From Microvirga terricola (lineage in GTDB: Bacteria > Pseudomonadota > Alphaproteobacteria > Rhizobiales > Beijerinckiaceae), in assembly GCF_011777495.1 (NCBI RefSeq), contig NZ_JAATJS010000003.1, positions 496,001 to 560,000 of the forward strand: 64,000 nt of DNA, in the 5' to 3' direction. Below the pieces are notes generated by a model. It made no database searches and had not been told where the DNA came from. It saw only the letters and a list, made by a program, of their open reading frames with translations. Shown piece after piece: positions 1 through 8,924 of the stretch. The stretch's first letter is position 1. The number at the start of each line of letters is the position of its first letter. The translations under genes were made by a program, and so were the position numbers.

Positions 1-1401
1 CATCAAGGCCTGGCGGCTATCGATGTCGAGATGGTTCGTCGGCTCGTCGAGGATCAACAGGTTCGGGCCGTTGAACGCGGCCAAGCCCATGAGAAGGCGC
101 GCCTTTTCGCCACCCGAAAGGGAGGAGACGGGTGTGTCCGCTTTTGCGCCGGGAAAGCCGAAGCGGGCGGCCCGTGCGCGGATTTTCGCGATGGGCGTAT
201 CCGGCATCCGCTCCGCCACATGGTCGTAAGCCGTGGCGCTGGGGTTCAACTCGTCCACCTGATGCTGGGCGAAATAGGCAACGTCCATTTTCGCCGGCCA
301 GCGGACCTCGCCTTTGAGCGGATCGAGCCGCCCGCCGATGAGCTTGCAGAAGGTGGATTTGCCGTTGCCGTTCGCGCCGAGGAGCGCGATGCGGTCGTCC
401 GGCTGGATGGTCAGGTTCAGGCGGTCGAGAATGACCCGCTCGCCATAACCCGCCGCAGCGCTTTCCACCACGATCAGGGGCGGGGCGAGGGGGCGATCCG
501 GTCCCGGAAGGTCGAAGGCCAGAACCTCGTCCTCGACGAGCGCCGCAATGGGCTCCAGTTTCGCGAGGCGCTTGACGCGCGACTGCGCCTGCCGGGCCTT
601 CGAGGCCTTGGCCTTGAAGCGGTCGACGAAGGACTGGAGGTGCTTGCGCTCCGCCTCCTGCTTCACGCGCATCTTCGCGGTCAATTCCCGTTTGTCCGCC
701 AATTGCTTGGCGAAGGACGTGTAACCGCCGCGATAGATCGTGAGCTTCCCCTGGTCCAAATGCAGAATGTGATCGACGGAGGTGTCGAGCAATTCGCGGT
801 CGTGGCTGATGACCAGAACGGTGTGGGGATAACGCTCCAAGTAGTTGTAAAGCCAGAGGGTTCCTTCGAGGTCGAGATAGTTCGTCGGTTCGTCGAGAAG
901 CAAAAGATCGGGTTCGGCGAACAGCACGGCGGCGAGGGCCACGCGCATGCGCCATCCGCCGGAAAACGCGGAGCAAGGCCGGTTCTGCGCCTCGGCGTCG
1001 AAGCCGAGGCCGTGCAGGATCGCGGCCGCGCGGGCGGGAGCGGAATAGGCCCCGATATCGGTTAGCCTCGTCTCGATCTCGGCGCGGCGGAAGCCGTCGG
1101 CGGTTTCTGCTTCTGCAAGGAGAGCGGTGCGCTCCTTGTCGGCGGCCAGAACGACCTCGATTAGCGACTCAGGGCCTCCGGGCGCTTCCTGCGCCACGCT
1201 GCCGATGCGCACGCCGCGGGGGAGGGCGACCTCGCCGCTCTCCAGCGAGAGCTCTCCCTGCAGGATCCGAAAGAGGGTGGTCTTGCCCGCACCGTTCCGG
1301 CCGACCAGGCCGACCTTGCCGCCGGTCGGAAGGGCGAAGGAGGCGCGATCCAGGATCGTGCGGCCTGCGATACGGTAGGTAAGGTCATTCGCGTGAAGCA
1401 T
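1..1401 (-). CDS. ABC-F family ATP-binding protein, 3' end outside window
   Basis: Soluble tandem-ATPase protein of the ABC-F class (Uup/EttA/YheS relatives), which act on ribosomes rather than as transporters. The visible 467 codons start MLHANDLTYRIAGR. The first nucleotide-binding domain shows Walker A GRNGAGKT, signature SGGWRMR and Walker B LLLLDEPTNYLD. A charged linker (KRELTAKMRVKQEAERKH) follows. The second domain shows GANGNGKS, LSGGEKAR and LLILDEPTNHLD, and the window ends just after it. No membrane segments are present. The start ATG (1399-1401 on the minus strand) opens with the first beta strand of the ATPase fold. Any C-terminal coiled-coil arm lies outside, so the subfamily cannot be fixed. 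Confidence 0.93.
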   Translation of the reverse strand, partial: MLHANDLTYRIAGRTILDRASFALPTGGKVGLVGRNGAGKTTLFRILQGELSLESGEVALPRGVRIGSVAQEAPGGPESLIEVVLAADKERTALLAEAETADGFRRAEIETRLTDIGAYSAPARAAAILHGLGFDAEAQNRPCSAFSGGWRMRVALAAVLFAEPDLLLLDEPTNYLDLEGTLWLYNYLERYPHTVLVISHDRELLDTSVDHILHLDQGKLTIYRGGYTSFAKQLADKRELTAKMRVKQEAERKHLQSFVDRFKAKASKARQAQSRVKRLAKLEPIAALVEDEVLAFDLPGPDRPLAPPLIVVESAAAGYGERVILDRLNLTIQPDDRIALLGANGNGKSTFCKLIGGRLDPLKGEVRWPAKMDVAYFAQHQVDELNPSATAYDHVAERMPDTPIAKIRARAARFGFPGAKADTPVSSLSGGEKARLLMGLAAFNGPNLLILDEPTNHLDIDSRQALM

Positions 1402-1643
1402 GGCGCCTTGTGGCCTGCGATCATGCCGCTGGCAAGGCGAAACCTCGACTTTCGAGGGTGGCCCAACCGCTCGGGGCGAGGCCTTTTTCACCGGTTAGGC
1501 GACGACTTTAGCTTGACAATGTAGCGTAATCACACCAGAGAAACCCCCCGAAATATTGAAGTGGCCATCCTCCTTTTTCCGTGCAACGCGGAGTGTTTTG
1601 CTTATTCGGGTGATGGCTGCGAAGGGTTAGTCAGGAGCCTGAG

Positions 1644-3008
1644 ATGCATGGAAATCGCGCGGTAAAGGCCGGTGCGACGGTCGCCGACGTTGCTGAACTG
1701 ATTGCAAAGTTCAAAGAGCGCGGCGCAACCATCGGCATCGTGGGTCTGGGCTATGTCGGCATCCCCCTTGCGCTCACTGCCGCCAAGGCCGGCTTCAAGG
1801 TGCTCGGCTTCGACATCGACGGTCCCCGCGTCGACCAGATCAACCGGGGCGAGAGCTTCATCAAGCACATTTCGTCTGCCTCTATCTCCGACGCCGTGAA
1901 GAGCGGCAAGTTCTCGGCGACCGCCGATTTCGCCCGCCTGAGCGAGCCCGATGCGATTCTCATTGCCGTTCCCACGCCGCTGACCAAGCATCGCGAGCCG
2001 GATCTCTCCTATGTGGAGAACACTGCCCGCGCCATTGCTCCGCGCCTGCGCAAGGGCCAGCTCGTCGTTCTGGAATCGACCACCTATCCTGGCACCACGG
2101 ACGAGGTCATCCGCCCGATCTTCGAGGCGACCGGCCTCAAGAGCGGGTCGGACTTCTTCCTGGCCTTCTCGCCGGAGCGCGAGGACCCGGGCAATCCGGA
2201 TTTCGGCACCTCGACGATTCCGAAGGTTGTGGGCGGCGACGGTGAGGCGGCGCTTGCGCTGGCCGACACGCTTTATAGCCAGCTCATCGTGAAGACGGTT
2301 CCCGTCTCCTCGGCTGCGACCGCCGAGGCGGTGAAGCTCACGGAAAACATTTTCCGCGCCGTCAATATCGCCCTCGTGAACGAGCTCAAGGTCGTCTACG
2401 CGGCGATGGGCATCGACGTGTGGGAAGTCATCGACGCAGCCAAGACCAAGCCCTTCGGCTTCATGCCGTTCTATCCCGGTCCGGGCCTCGGCGGTCACTG
2501 CATTCCGATCGACCCGTTCTATCTGACGTGGAAGGCGCGCGAATACGACATCGCCACCCGCTTCATCGAGCTGGCCGGCCAGATCAACACCCGCATGCCC
2601 TACTTCGTGGTCAACAAGCTCGCCGAAGCGGTTGATCGCAGTGGCAAGGCGTTCACGGGCTCGAAGATCCTGATGCTCGGCATCGCCTACAAGAAGAACG
2701 TCGACGATATGCGCGAGAGCCCGTCGTTGAAGCTCATCGAGCTGATTGAAAACCGCGGCGCCGAGGTCGATTTCTTCGACCCCTACATCCCGGTGATCCC
2801 GATGACCCGCGAGCACGCGGAACTGGCTGGCCGCAAGTCGGTCAAGCTCGACGCGAAGACGCTGGCCGGATACGATGCGGTCCTCATCGCCACCGATCAC
2901 GACAATGTCGATTACAAGCTCGTGGTCGACAACGCGAAGGTGGTGGTGGACACCCGCAATGCCTGCGCCCGCGCCGGCATTCCGGAAGGTCGAGTCATCA
3001 AGGCCTGA
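1644..3008 (+). CDS. wbpA: UDP-N-acetylglucosamine 6-dehydrogenase (WbpA-like nucleotide sugar dehydrogenase)
   Basis: Cytosolic NAD-dependent enzyme of the UDP-glucose/GDP-mannose dehydrogenase family, expected to oxidise C6 of UDP-GlcNAc to the uronic acid. The Rossmann motif GIVGLGYVGIPLA lies at residues 31-43. The catalytic cysteine is Cys286 in GPGLGGHCIPID, and the C-terminal UDP-binding domain contains the YKKNVDDMRESPS stretch. At 454 residues it is of usual length for WbpA/WecC. The ATG follows a CAGGAG-like ribosome site near 1631. It is the first gene of a three-gene cassette, 47 bases before the next gene. The two following genes match the next steps to UDP-GlcNAc(3NAc)A, so WbpA fits better than WecC. 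Substrate choice is inferred from context. Confidence 0.88.
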   Translation: MHGNRAVKAGATVADVAELIAKFKERGATIGIVGLGYVGIPLALTAAKAGFKVLGFDIDGPRVDQINRGESFIKHISSASISDAVKSGKFSATADFARLSEPDAILIAVPTPLTKHREPDLSYVENTARAIAPRLRKGQLVVLESTTYPGTTDEVIRPIFEATGLKSGSDFFLAFSPEREDPGNPDFGTSTIPKVVGGDGEAALALADTLYSQLIVKTVPVSSAATAEAVKLTENIFRAVNIALVNELKVVYAAMGIDVWEVIDAAKTKPFGFMPFYPGPGLGGHCIPIDPFYLTWKAREYDIATRFIELAGQINTRMPYFVVNKLAEAVDRSGKAFTGSKILMLGIAYKKNVDDMRESPSLKLIELIENRGAEVDFFDPYIPVIPMTREHAELAGRKSVKLDAKTLAGYDAVLIATDHDNVDYKLVVDNAKVVVDTRNACARAGIPEGRVIKA

Positions 3009-3055
3009 TCGAAAACTTTTAAAAACGACAACGGAACGGACAGGGGCACAAGACA

Positions 3056-4645
3056 ATGACAAGCGACATTCGGGTAGCAGTCGTGGGCTGCGGATATTGG
3101 GGTAAGAACCTCGTCCGCAACTTCGCTGAACTCGGAGCGCTGGAGGCCTTGGTCGACGCTCACCAGCCGAGCGTCGAGGCCTTGATCGCCAAGCACGGCG
3201 GACGCGCGCTGACTTTCGAGCAGGCTCTCGCCGACCCGAAGGTGAACGGCGTCGCCATCGCGGCCCCTGCCGCCTTGCACTACACGCTCGCGAAGCAGGC
3301 GCTGGAAGCCGGCAAGCATGTCTTCGTCGAAAAGCCGCTCGCGCTTGAGGTGAGCCAGGCGAAGGAGCTGTGCGCGCTGGCCGAGCGGCTCGACCGTCGC
3401 CTGATGGTCGGCCACCTGCTCCAGTATCACCCGATCTTCCTCGAGCTGAAGAAGCTCGTTCGCGAGGGCAAGCTCGGTCGCCTGCAATATGTCTACTCGA
3501 ACCGTCTGAACCTCGGAAAGATCCGCCGCGAGGAGGACATCCTCTGGTCCTTCGCTCCGCACGATCTGTCGATGATCCTCTCCCTCATCGGCAGCGAGCC
3601 GGAGAAGGTTGAGGCTGTCGGCGGCTATTACCTGCACGACGCCATCGCGGACGTGACGACGACGCATCTCGCCTTCCCCGGCGGTGAGCGCGCGCACGTT
3701 TTCGTGTCCTGGCTGCACCCCTTCAAGGAGCAGAAGCTCGTGGTCGTCGGCTCCGACGCCATGGCTGTGTTCGACGATGGTGAAGCGTGGGACCGCAAGC
3801 TGCTCCTCTACCCGCACAAGGTGGAGTGGAAGGACAACATGCCGGTGCCGGTGAAAGCCGACGCCATTCCCGTCGTCGTCCCGCAGGACGAGCCGCTGAA
3901 GCAGGAATGCCTGCACTTCATCGATTGCATCCGGACCGGCGCGACCCCGCGCACTGACGGTCGCGAGGGCCTGCGCGTTCTCTCGGTTCTGGCGCGCGCC
4001 GCCGACTCGCTGCTTCAGGCGCGCCTGCCGCAGCCGGCTGCTGTGCCTGAGGTCACGAAGCCCCGCGTCGCGAAGACCTATCCCGGTGTCACGATCCATG
4101 AATCGGCTTATGTCGATGCCGGCGTCGAGATCGGCGAGGGCTCGAAGATTTGGCACTTCAGCCACGTCCTCGGCAACGTGAGCCTCGGCAAGAACGTCAA
4201 TATCGGCCAGAACGTCGTCATCGGTCCCAAGGTGACGGTCGGCAACAACGTCAAGATCCAGAACAACGTCTCGGTCTATGAGGGCGTGACGCTGGAAGAC
4301 GGCGTGTTCTGTGGCCCGTCTTGCGTGTTCACCAACGTGAACAACCCGCGCTCCGAAATCGCGCGCAAGTCCGAGTATCGCCCGACTCTGGTGAAGCGCG
4401 GCGCGTCCATCGGCGCGAACGCGACCATCGTGTGCGGTCACACTCTGGGCGAGTATTCCTTCATTGCCGCCGGCGCGGTGGTGGCGAAGGACGTTCCGGC
4501 CTTCGCTCTCATGGCGGGCGTTCCCGCCAAGCGCATCGGCTGGATGAGCCATGCGGGCGCCAAGCTCGGCGCCGATCTTGTCTGCCCCGAAACCGGTCGT
4601 CGTTATCGCGAAGCCGGCCCCAACAAACTTGAGGAGATTGCGTGA
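3056..4645 (+). CDS. fused nucleotide-sugar 3-dehydrogenase / N-acetyltransferase (WbpB-WbpD fusion)
   Basis: A 529-residue protein with two enzymes in one chain. Residues about 5-330 are a Gfo/Idh/MocA oxidoreductase like WbpB/WlbA: Rossmann motif [10 protein letters not shown] at 9-18, Lys93 in VEKPLA, and a candidate catalytic His169 in FAPHDLS. Residues about 340-529 are a left-handed beta-helix acetyltransferase like WbpD/WlbB, with hexapeptide repeats, IWHFSH at 365-370, [21 protein letters not shown] and [11 protein letters not shown]. The two parts have the full lengths of the separate proteins (about 316 and 191 residues), joined by a short Pro/Ala/Val/Lys linker. Together they would oxidise C3 of UDP-GlcNAcA and later acetylate the 3-amino sugar; the next gene encodes the step between. 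The 3' end touches the aminotransferase start. Confidence 0.9.
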   Translation: MTSDIRVAVVGCGYWGKNLVRNFAELGALEALVDAHQPSVEALIAKHGGRALTFEQALADPKVNGVAIAAPAALHYTLAKQALEAGKHVFVEKPLALEVSQAKELCALAERLDRRLMVGHLLQYHPIFLELKKLVREGKLGRLQYVYSNRLNLGKIRREEDILWSFAPHDLSMILSLIGSEPEKVEAVGGYYLHDAIADVTTTHLAFPGGERAHVFVSWLHPFKEQKLVVVGSDAMAVFDDGEAWDRKLLLYPHKVEWKDNMPVPVKADAIPVVVPQDEPLKQECLHFIDCIRTGATPRTDGREGLRVLSVLARAADSLLQARLPQPAAVPEVTKPRVAKTYPGVTIHESAYVDAGVEIGEGSKIWHFSHVLGNVSLGKNVNIGQNVVIGPKVTVGNNVKIQNNVSVYEGVTLEDGVFCGPSCVFTNVNNPRSEIARKSEYRPTLVKRGASIGANATIVCGHTLGEYSFIAAGAVVAKDVPAFALMAGVPAKRIGWMSHAGAKLGADLVCPETGRRYREAGPNKLEEIA

Positions 4646-5799
4646 TGTCGGACCCGATTGCTTTCATCGACCTGGCGGCCCAGCGCAACCGCATCGGCTC
4701 CGCCATGGACGAAGCCATCCTGCGGGTCGTCAATCATGGCGGCTACATCATGGGTCCCGAGGTCAAGACTTTCGAGGCCGATCTTTCCGCTTTCTGCGGC
4801 GCGAAGCATGTCATCTCCTGCGCCAACGGCACGGATGCACTCCTCATGGTGCTGATGGCCAAGGGCGTGAAGGAAGGCGACGCGGTCCTCTGCCCGAGCT
4901 TCACCTTCGCTGCGACGGCGGAAGTGGTCGCGCAGGTCAACGCGACGCCGATCTTCGTCGACGTTCGTGAAGACACCTTCAACCTCGACATGGCGAGTCT
5001 TGAGGCGGGCCTGAAGACCGCCAAGAAGCTCGGTCTCAACCCGGTCGGCGTGATCCCTGTCGATCTCTTCGGCATGCCGGCCGATTACGATCCGATCGAG
5101 GCGTTCTGCAAGCGCGAGGGCCTGTGGCTCATGTGCGACGCGGCGCAGAGCTTCGGCGCGAGCTATAAGGGCCGCAAGGTCGGCGTGATCGGCGATTGCA
5201 CCACCACCAGCTTCTTCCCGGCGAAGCCGCTGGGCTGCTACGGCGACGGCGGTGCGATCTTCACCAATGACGACGAGCTCGCCGCTGTGCTGCGCTCGAT
5301 CCGCGTCCACGGCCAGGGCACGGAGAAGTACGACAACGTCCGCATCGGCATGAACGGTCGCCTGGACACGATGCAGGCCGCGGTTCTCATCGAGAAGCTC
5401 AAGATTTTCGCGAGCGAGATCGAAGCGCGCGACCGCGTCGCCAAGTACTACAACGACAACCTGCGCGACGTCGCGGTGGTGCCGGAAGTGCCGGAGGGCT
5501 ACACCTCCGTGTGGGCGCAGTACACCCTGCGCATGAATGGCTTCAACCGCGAGCAGTTCCAGGCAGACCTGAAGGCTGCGGGCGTTCCGACGGCGGTTTA
5601 CTACCCCAAGCCCCTGAACCAGCAGACCGCCTACAAGCACTATCCGGTTGCCGGAAACGGCGTGCCGGTCTCCGAGCGCCTCGCGGCAGAAGTCATCAGC
5701 CTTCCCATGCACCCCTACCTCACCCAGGACGTGCAGGACCGGATCATCAAGGCGGTCAAGGATGCCCTGGCGAACCAGCGCAAGGCTGCCGCCGAGTAA
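4645..5799 (+). CDS. wbpE: DegT/DnrJ/EryC1 family sugar aminotransferase (WbpE-like)
   Basis: PLP-dependent cytosolic aminotransferase expected to convert the 3-keto sugar made by the preceding fusion protein to a 3-amino sugar using glutamate. Motifs are GTDALLMVLMA, PSFTFAATAEV, CDAAQSFGA with the PLP-contacting Asp, and FFPAKPLGCYGDGG with the Schiff-base lysine at about residue 194. It is 384 residues long. The ATG at 4645 overlaps the upstream TGA by one base (TGATG) and sits 8 bases after GAGGAG; an in-frame GTG at 4642 is the alternative. In Pseudomonas the WbpB and WbpE reactions are coupled through 2-oxoglutarate, which fits the tight linkage here. A strong terminator follows. Confidence 0.9.
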   Translation: MSDPIAFIDLAAQRNRIGSAMDEAILRVVNHGGYIMGPEVKTFEADLSAFCGAKHVISCANGTDALLMVLMAKGVKEGDAVLCPSFTFAATAEVVAQVNATPIFVDVREDTFNLDMASLEAGLKTAKKLGLNPVGVIPVDLFGMPADYDPIEAFCKREGLWLMCDAAQSFGASYKGRKVGVIGDCTTTSFFPAKPLGCYGDGGAIFTNDDELAAVLRSIRVHGQGTEKYDNVRIGMNGRLDTMQAAVLIEKLKIFASEIEARDRVAKYYNDNLRDVAVVPEVPEGYTSVWAQYTLRMNGFNREQFQADLKAAGVPTAVYYPKPLNQQTAYKHYPVAGNGVPVSERLAAEVISLPMHPYLTQDVQDRIIKAVKDALANQRKAAAE

Positions 5800-5822
5800 A
5801 ACGGCATCGATATTTGGTTGAG

Positions 5823-5856
5823 AGAGCCGCGTCAGAAATGGCGCGGCTCTTTTTTT
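5823..5856 (+). terminator. rho-independent terminator of the nucleotide-sugar cassette
   Basis: A 9-bp perfect stem (AGAGCCGCG at 5823-5831, CGCGGCTCT at 5842-5850) with a 10-base loop is followed by a run of T's to 5856. It lies 24 bases after the aminotransferase stop, so the three-gene cassette ends here. Confidence 0.93.
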
Positions 5857-5939
5857 GCTTTGAACGGCCCTATATGGTCCCCCAGCGAGCTTGGCCTTTT
5901 CAGGGCTCGTCGACGGACGATGGATAAAGGGAACTGCCG

Positions 5940-6626
5940 ATGGCGCGGCTTTCCGGCGTTATGCTCTTCAAGGGTCTGGACATCGACCTCGCTCCTTTCG
6001 AGGCGCGGTCGACGTGGCGGCGTTTCGACCCGGAGGAAATTCTGGTCGACTTCGACGACCTGACCACGGACGTCTACTTCCTGCTGTCGGGCGATGTGCG
6101 CGTGCTCATGCGCACCGCGGCCGGCAAGGAGGTCATTCTGGACGAGATGCGTCCCGGCGAGCTTTTCGGCGAACTGGCGGCGCTCGACGGCGTCAAGCGC
6201 TCGGCCAACGTCACGGCGCTGACCCGCGGCGAAGCATGCGTGATGCCGGCCTCCGTGTTTCGCGAAATCGTCTTCTCCAACAAGGCGGTGGCGGAGCGGC
6301 TGTTCTGCCTCATGTCCTCGCGCATTCGCGAACTCAACGCGCGTTTCGTCGAGCAGACTGTGCTCGATCTGCGGCATCGACTCTATTCCGAACTTCTTCG
6401 CCTCTCGACGCCGCGTGGCGACAAGGGCAGCGAGCGGGTCATCACCCCGCCGCCCTTCCACCACATCATGGCCGCCCGCATCGGCTGCCGTCGCGAACAG
6501 GTGACGCGCGAGTTCTCGATGATGTCTCACGAGGGGCTGATCGAGCGCACGCGCGGCGCGCTGATCCTCCGCAATCCGGACGTCCTGCGCGAGCGGGTGG
6601 CGGAAGCACTGCGTGAGGACGCGTAA
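5940..6626 (+). CDS. Crp/Fnr family transcriptional regulator
   Basis: A 228-residue cytosolic regulator. The N-terminal cyclic-nucleotide-binding fold (about residues 10-130) includes FLLSGDVRVLM and MRPGELFGELAALDG, the usual phosphate-binding-cassette region of the CAP class. The C-terminal winged helix (about 150-225) has MAARIGCRREQVTREFSMMSHEGLIER. No Fnr-type N-terminal cysteine cluster is seen, so oxygen sensing through an iron-sulfur cluster is unlikely. The ATG follows AAAGGGAACTGCCG. It stands alone after the terminator, converging on a Nudix gene. Effector and targets are not evident. Confidence 0.9.
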   Translation: MARLSGVMLFKGLDIDLAPFEARSTWRRFDPEEILVDFDDLTTDVYFLLSGDVRVLMRTAAGKEVILDEMRPGELFGELAALDGVKRSANVTALTRGEACVMPASVFREIVFSNKAVAERLFCLMSSRIRELNARFVEQTVLDLRHRLYSELLRLSTPRGDKGSERVITPPPFHHIMAARIGCRREQVTREFSMMSHEGLIERTRGALILRNPDVLRERVAEALREDA

Positions 6627-6629
6627 AGC

Positions 6630-7079
6630 TCAGGCGGCGACGAGCCCGGCTACCATCTTCGCCATGTTTTCCGGAAAGACCGTCTCGGCCGTGGTCCGCA
6701 ACTCGTGCAGCGTCCACCAGCGGTGATCGGCCATCACCTCGACTTCCTCGGCGGTCCAGCTCTCGGTCGAGAGCGCGTTGTCCGCGGTGCGAGCGACGAA
6801 GAAGCGCTCTTCGGCGATGACATGCTCGCCGTCTGAGAACTGGAGGATGAATTCGCGTTCCGCGACATGCGGCTCGATAATGTCGGTCTTAAAGCCCGTT
6901 TCTTCCGCGAGTTCGCGGCGCGCGGCGTCGATGAAACTCTCGCCGGGGTCGAGGCCGCCGCCCGGCGTCGCCCAATAATCCTGGCCCGCGAGCGCGCCGC
7001 TCTTGTGCGCGAAGCGGAAGAGAAGGACGCGGTTTTGCGCATCCAACACGATCAGCCGGGCCGAGGGACGTCGCCGCAT
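6630..7079 (-). CDS. NUDIX hydrolase
   Basis: A 149-residue cytosolic hydrolase of nucleoside-diphosphate-linked compounds. The Nudix box is complete: Gly-x5-Glu in GGLDPGE, seven residues, then RELAEETGF. That matches the consensus that binds the catalytic metal. The protein begins MRRRPSARLIVLDAQNRVLLFRF, typical of the family's first strands. It converges on the Crp-type gene with only 3 bases between stops. The next gene on the same strand (ClC) lies 78 bases upstream. Substrate cannot be inferred. Confidence 0.93.
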   Translation of the reverse strand: MRRRPSARLIVLDAQNRVLLFRFAHKSGALAGQDYWATPGGGLDPGESFIDAARRELAEETGFKTDIIEPHVAEREFILQFSDGEHVIAEERFFVARTADNALSTESWTAEEVEVMADHRWWTLHELRTTAETVFPENMAKMVAGLVAA

Positions 7080-7157
7080 GGGATTCCTTCAAAGCGCAAC
7101 GAGTTTTCGTGACGGTATCACGAAGGGGCGAGGCGCTGCACTACGCGAAAACTACGC

Positions 7158-8918
7158 TTAAAGGCTGAGGCCCAGATCGTCCCGCCGCTGGGCGTCGAGA
7201 ATGGCGGAAGCGGAGGCGAAGGCGTCTCGTGCGCGGACGCAGCCGACGAGGTTGAGATTGTTGGCCGGGTCGATGACCGCCACCGTGGGCCGGTCGTCAT
7301 GCTGAAAGATCTCGAGCAATTCCTCCAGCGTTGTCCCGGGCGTCACGGCAGGGCCCGTTTCGTAGATGAGATCGGCAGCGACGATGGGAAGGTGCTCTCT
7401 TTCAGCGGAAGCGATCTCGACGAGGCGGGGATCGATGAGGCCGACAAAGGCTCCCCCGAGCGAATAGACTGCCGTGCCGCGACCTCCCGCCGTGGAGACT
7501 GCGCGCAATACCTCGTCGAGCGCGGCGTTCGTTGCTAGCGAACGCTTCGGCGCTTTGATGAGAGGCGTGATGGGGGAGGCGGCAAGGCGCGACACGTCGT
7601 GGCCGCCTTCGATGGCAAGCCCGCGCTGCTGGAAGCGCCAGGTCGCGAAGGAATAGCCGAAGAGTCGATCCGTAAGGAATGAAGCCGTCACCGCGCCGAT
7701 GGCAACGACGATGGCGGCGTCGAAATCGCCGGTCGTTTCGAGTACGAGGAAGATCATCGTCAGCGGGCAGCCGATCACGCTCGCGCCAACCGAGGCCATG
7801 CCGACCACGGCGCAAAGGGCTGGCTCCATGGGTGGGCTGCCGGAAATCGCACCGCCAATCCAGGACAGAACCTGTCCGAGAAGAGCGCCCATGAGCAGTG
7901 ACGCGCTGAACAGACCGCCCTTGAACCCGCCGCCGAGGCTGGCAGGCGAGGCCAGCGCCTTCGCCCCGAGCAGGCCCAGGGCGTGCGGCCCGACGATGTC
8001 GCCATTGACCGCGTGATCGATGGCGGCATGGCCGCTGCCGAGGACGGCGGGGAAGCGGACGGACAACAAGGTGAGCACCAGCGCGGCGGTGATGCGGCGG
8101 AGCGTCTCGTATTTGAAGAGACGCTTGAGAAACCGCTCGAAGGTGGTGACGAGAAGCATCACGCCGATGCCCATGAAGGCCGAGATGGCTCCGATCAGAA
8201 CCGCCAGGGGATAGTCCGACCAGGAAACCGCGGTTTCGAGGATCAGGTTGAACGGCTTCGCCTGTCCGGTCAGCAGCCACACGGTGATGACGGCAGCGAT
8301 GGCTGCAAGGCCGACCGGTGCGAGCGTGCGTTTGGAATAGGTGCCGAGGATGAGCTCAAACGCATAGAGCATGCCCGCAATCGGTGCGCGATAGGCGGCT
8401 GCAATGGCCGCGGCCGCGCCCGCGCCGACGAGCACCCGCACATCGGAGCGCGGCCGTCCGATCTTTTTGCCGAGACGGCTGGCGAGAACTGCGCCGAGCT
8501 GCGTCACGGCAGCCTCGATCCCCACCGAGGCTCCGAAAGACACCGACGCCATGATGGGAAGCACGACGGCGAGGGCATCGTACCAGCCGATGCTGCCACC
8601 ATGGAGCGCGTTGGCTTCCACCGCGTCGATAGGCTCGCGCTTTTTCAGGCGAGACGCGCGCGAGAGGATCGTCACGAGAATGGCGCCGGCTGTCAGTGCC
8701 AAAGCAATGCGCAGATAGGAGGCCTGCTCGGGCAGGGCGATCCGATGCTCCGCCGCAAAGCCAAGCGTGGCGCGCTGCGCGACAATGACGAAGCCCTGGA
8801 CAGCGGCGACGATGAGCCCCGCCGCTACGCCAAGGCCGGTGGAGAACGCGACGAGCCGGAACGAGCCCGTCGGCTTTCTGATCGGAGGAACGGGAGAGAT
8901 CCGCCGTTCGGGGCTCAT
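7158..8918 (-). CDS. ClC family chloride channel/antiporter with C-terminal CBS region
   Basis: A 586-residue inner-membrane protein of the ClC family. Many hydrophobic helices precede a soluble tail. The selectivity-filter region SFGASVGIEAAVTQ contains Glu135 at the place of the gating glutamate of GREGP. A later GGGFKGGLFSASLLMGALLG matches the GGIFAP filter segment. The last 150 residues (from about 430) have two CBS-like halves, with ASPITPLIKAPK and DDRPTVAVIDPANNLNLVG. The family includes both channels and Cl-/H+ or F- antiporters; the retained Glu leaves antiport possible. It is 6 bases after the stop of the upstream ABC ATPase gene, so it may be cotranscribed with that pair. Confidence 0.9.
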   Translation of the reverse strand: MSPERRISPVPPIRKPTGSFRLVAFSTGLGVAAGLIVAAVQGFVIVAQRATLGFAAEHRIALPEQASYLRIALALTAGAILVTILSRASRLKKREPIDAVEANALHGGSIGWYDALAVVLPIMASVSFGASVGIEAAVTQLGAVLASRLGKKIGRPRSDVRVLVGAGAAAAIAAAYRAPIAGMLYAFELILGTYSKRTLAPVGLAAIAAVITVWLLTGQAKPFNLILETAVSWSDYPLAVLIGAISAFMGIGVMLLVTTFERFLKRLFKYETLRRITAALVLTLLSVRFPAVLGSGHAAIDHAVNGDIVGPHALGLLGAKALASPASLGGGFKGGLFSASLLMGALLGQVLSWIGGAISGSPPMEPALCAVVGMASVGASVIGCPLTMIFLVLETTGDFDAAIVVAIGAVTASFLTDRLFGYSFATWRFQQRGLAIEGGHDVSRLAASPITPLIKAPKRSLATNAALDEVLRAVSTAGGRGTAVYSLGGAFVGLIDPRLVEIASAEREHLPIVAADLIYETGPAVTPGTTLEELLEIFQHDDRPTVAVIDPANNLNLVGCVRARDAFASASAILDAQRRDDLGLSL

Positions 8919-8924
8919 GGTTCT

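Noticed and set aside
1443..1457. CCTCGA-CTT-TCGAGG hairpin near the ABC-F start
   Set aside because: Only 6 bp and without T-run or conserved context; such short palindromes are expected by chance at this GC content.
1513..1533. TTGACA at 1513 as promoter for the nucleotide-sugar cassette
   Set aside because: No acceptable -10 box is found 16-18 bases downstream.
1602..4552. Two long minus-strand open frames opposite the nucleotide-sugar genes
   Set aside because: They are antisense shadows caused by GC-rich third positions and show no recognisable family; the plus-strand enzymes are unambiguous.
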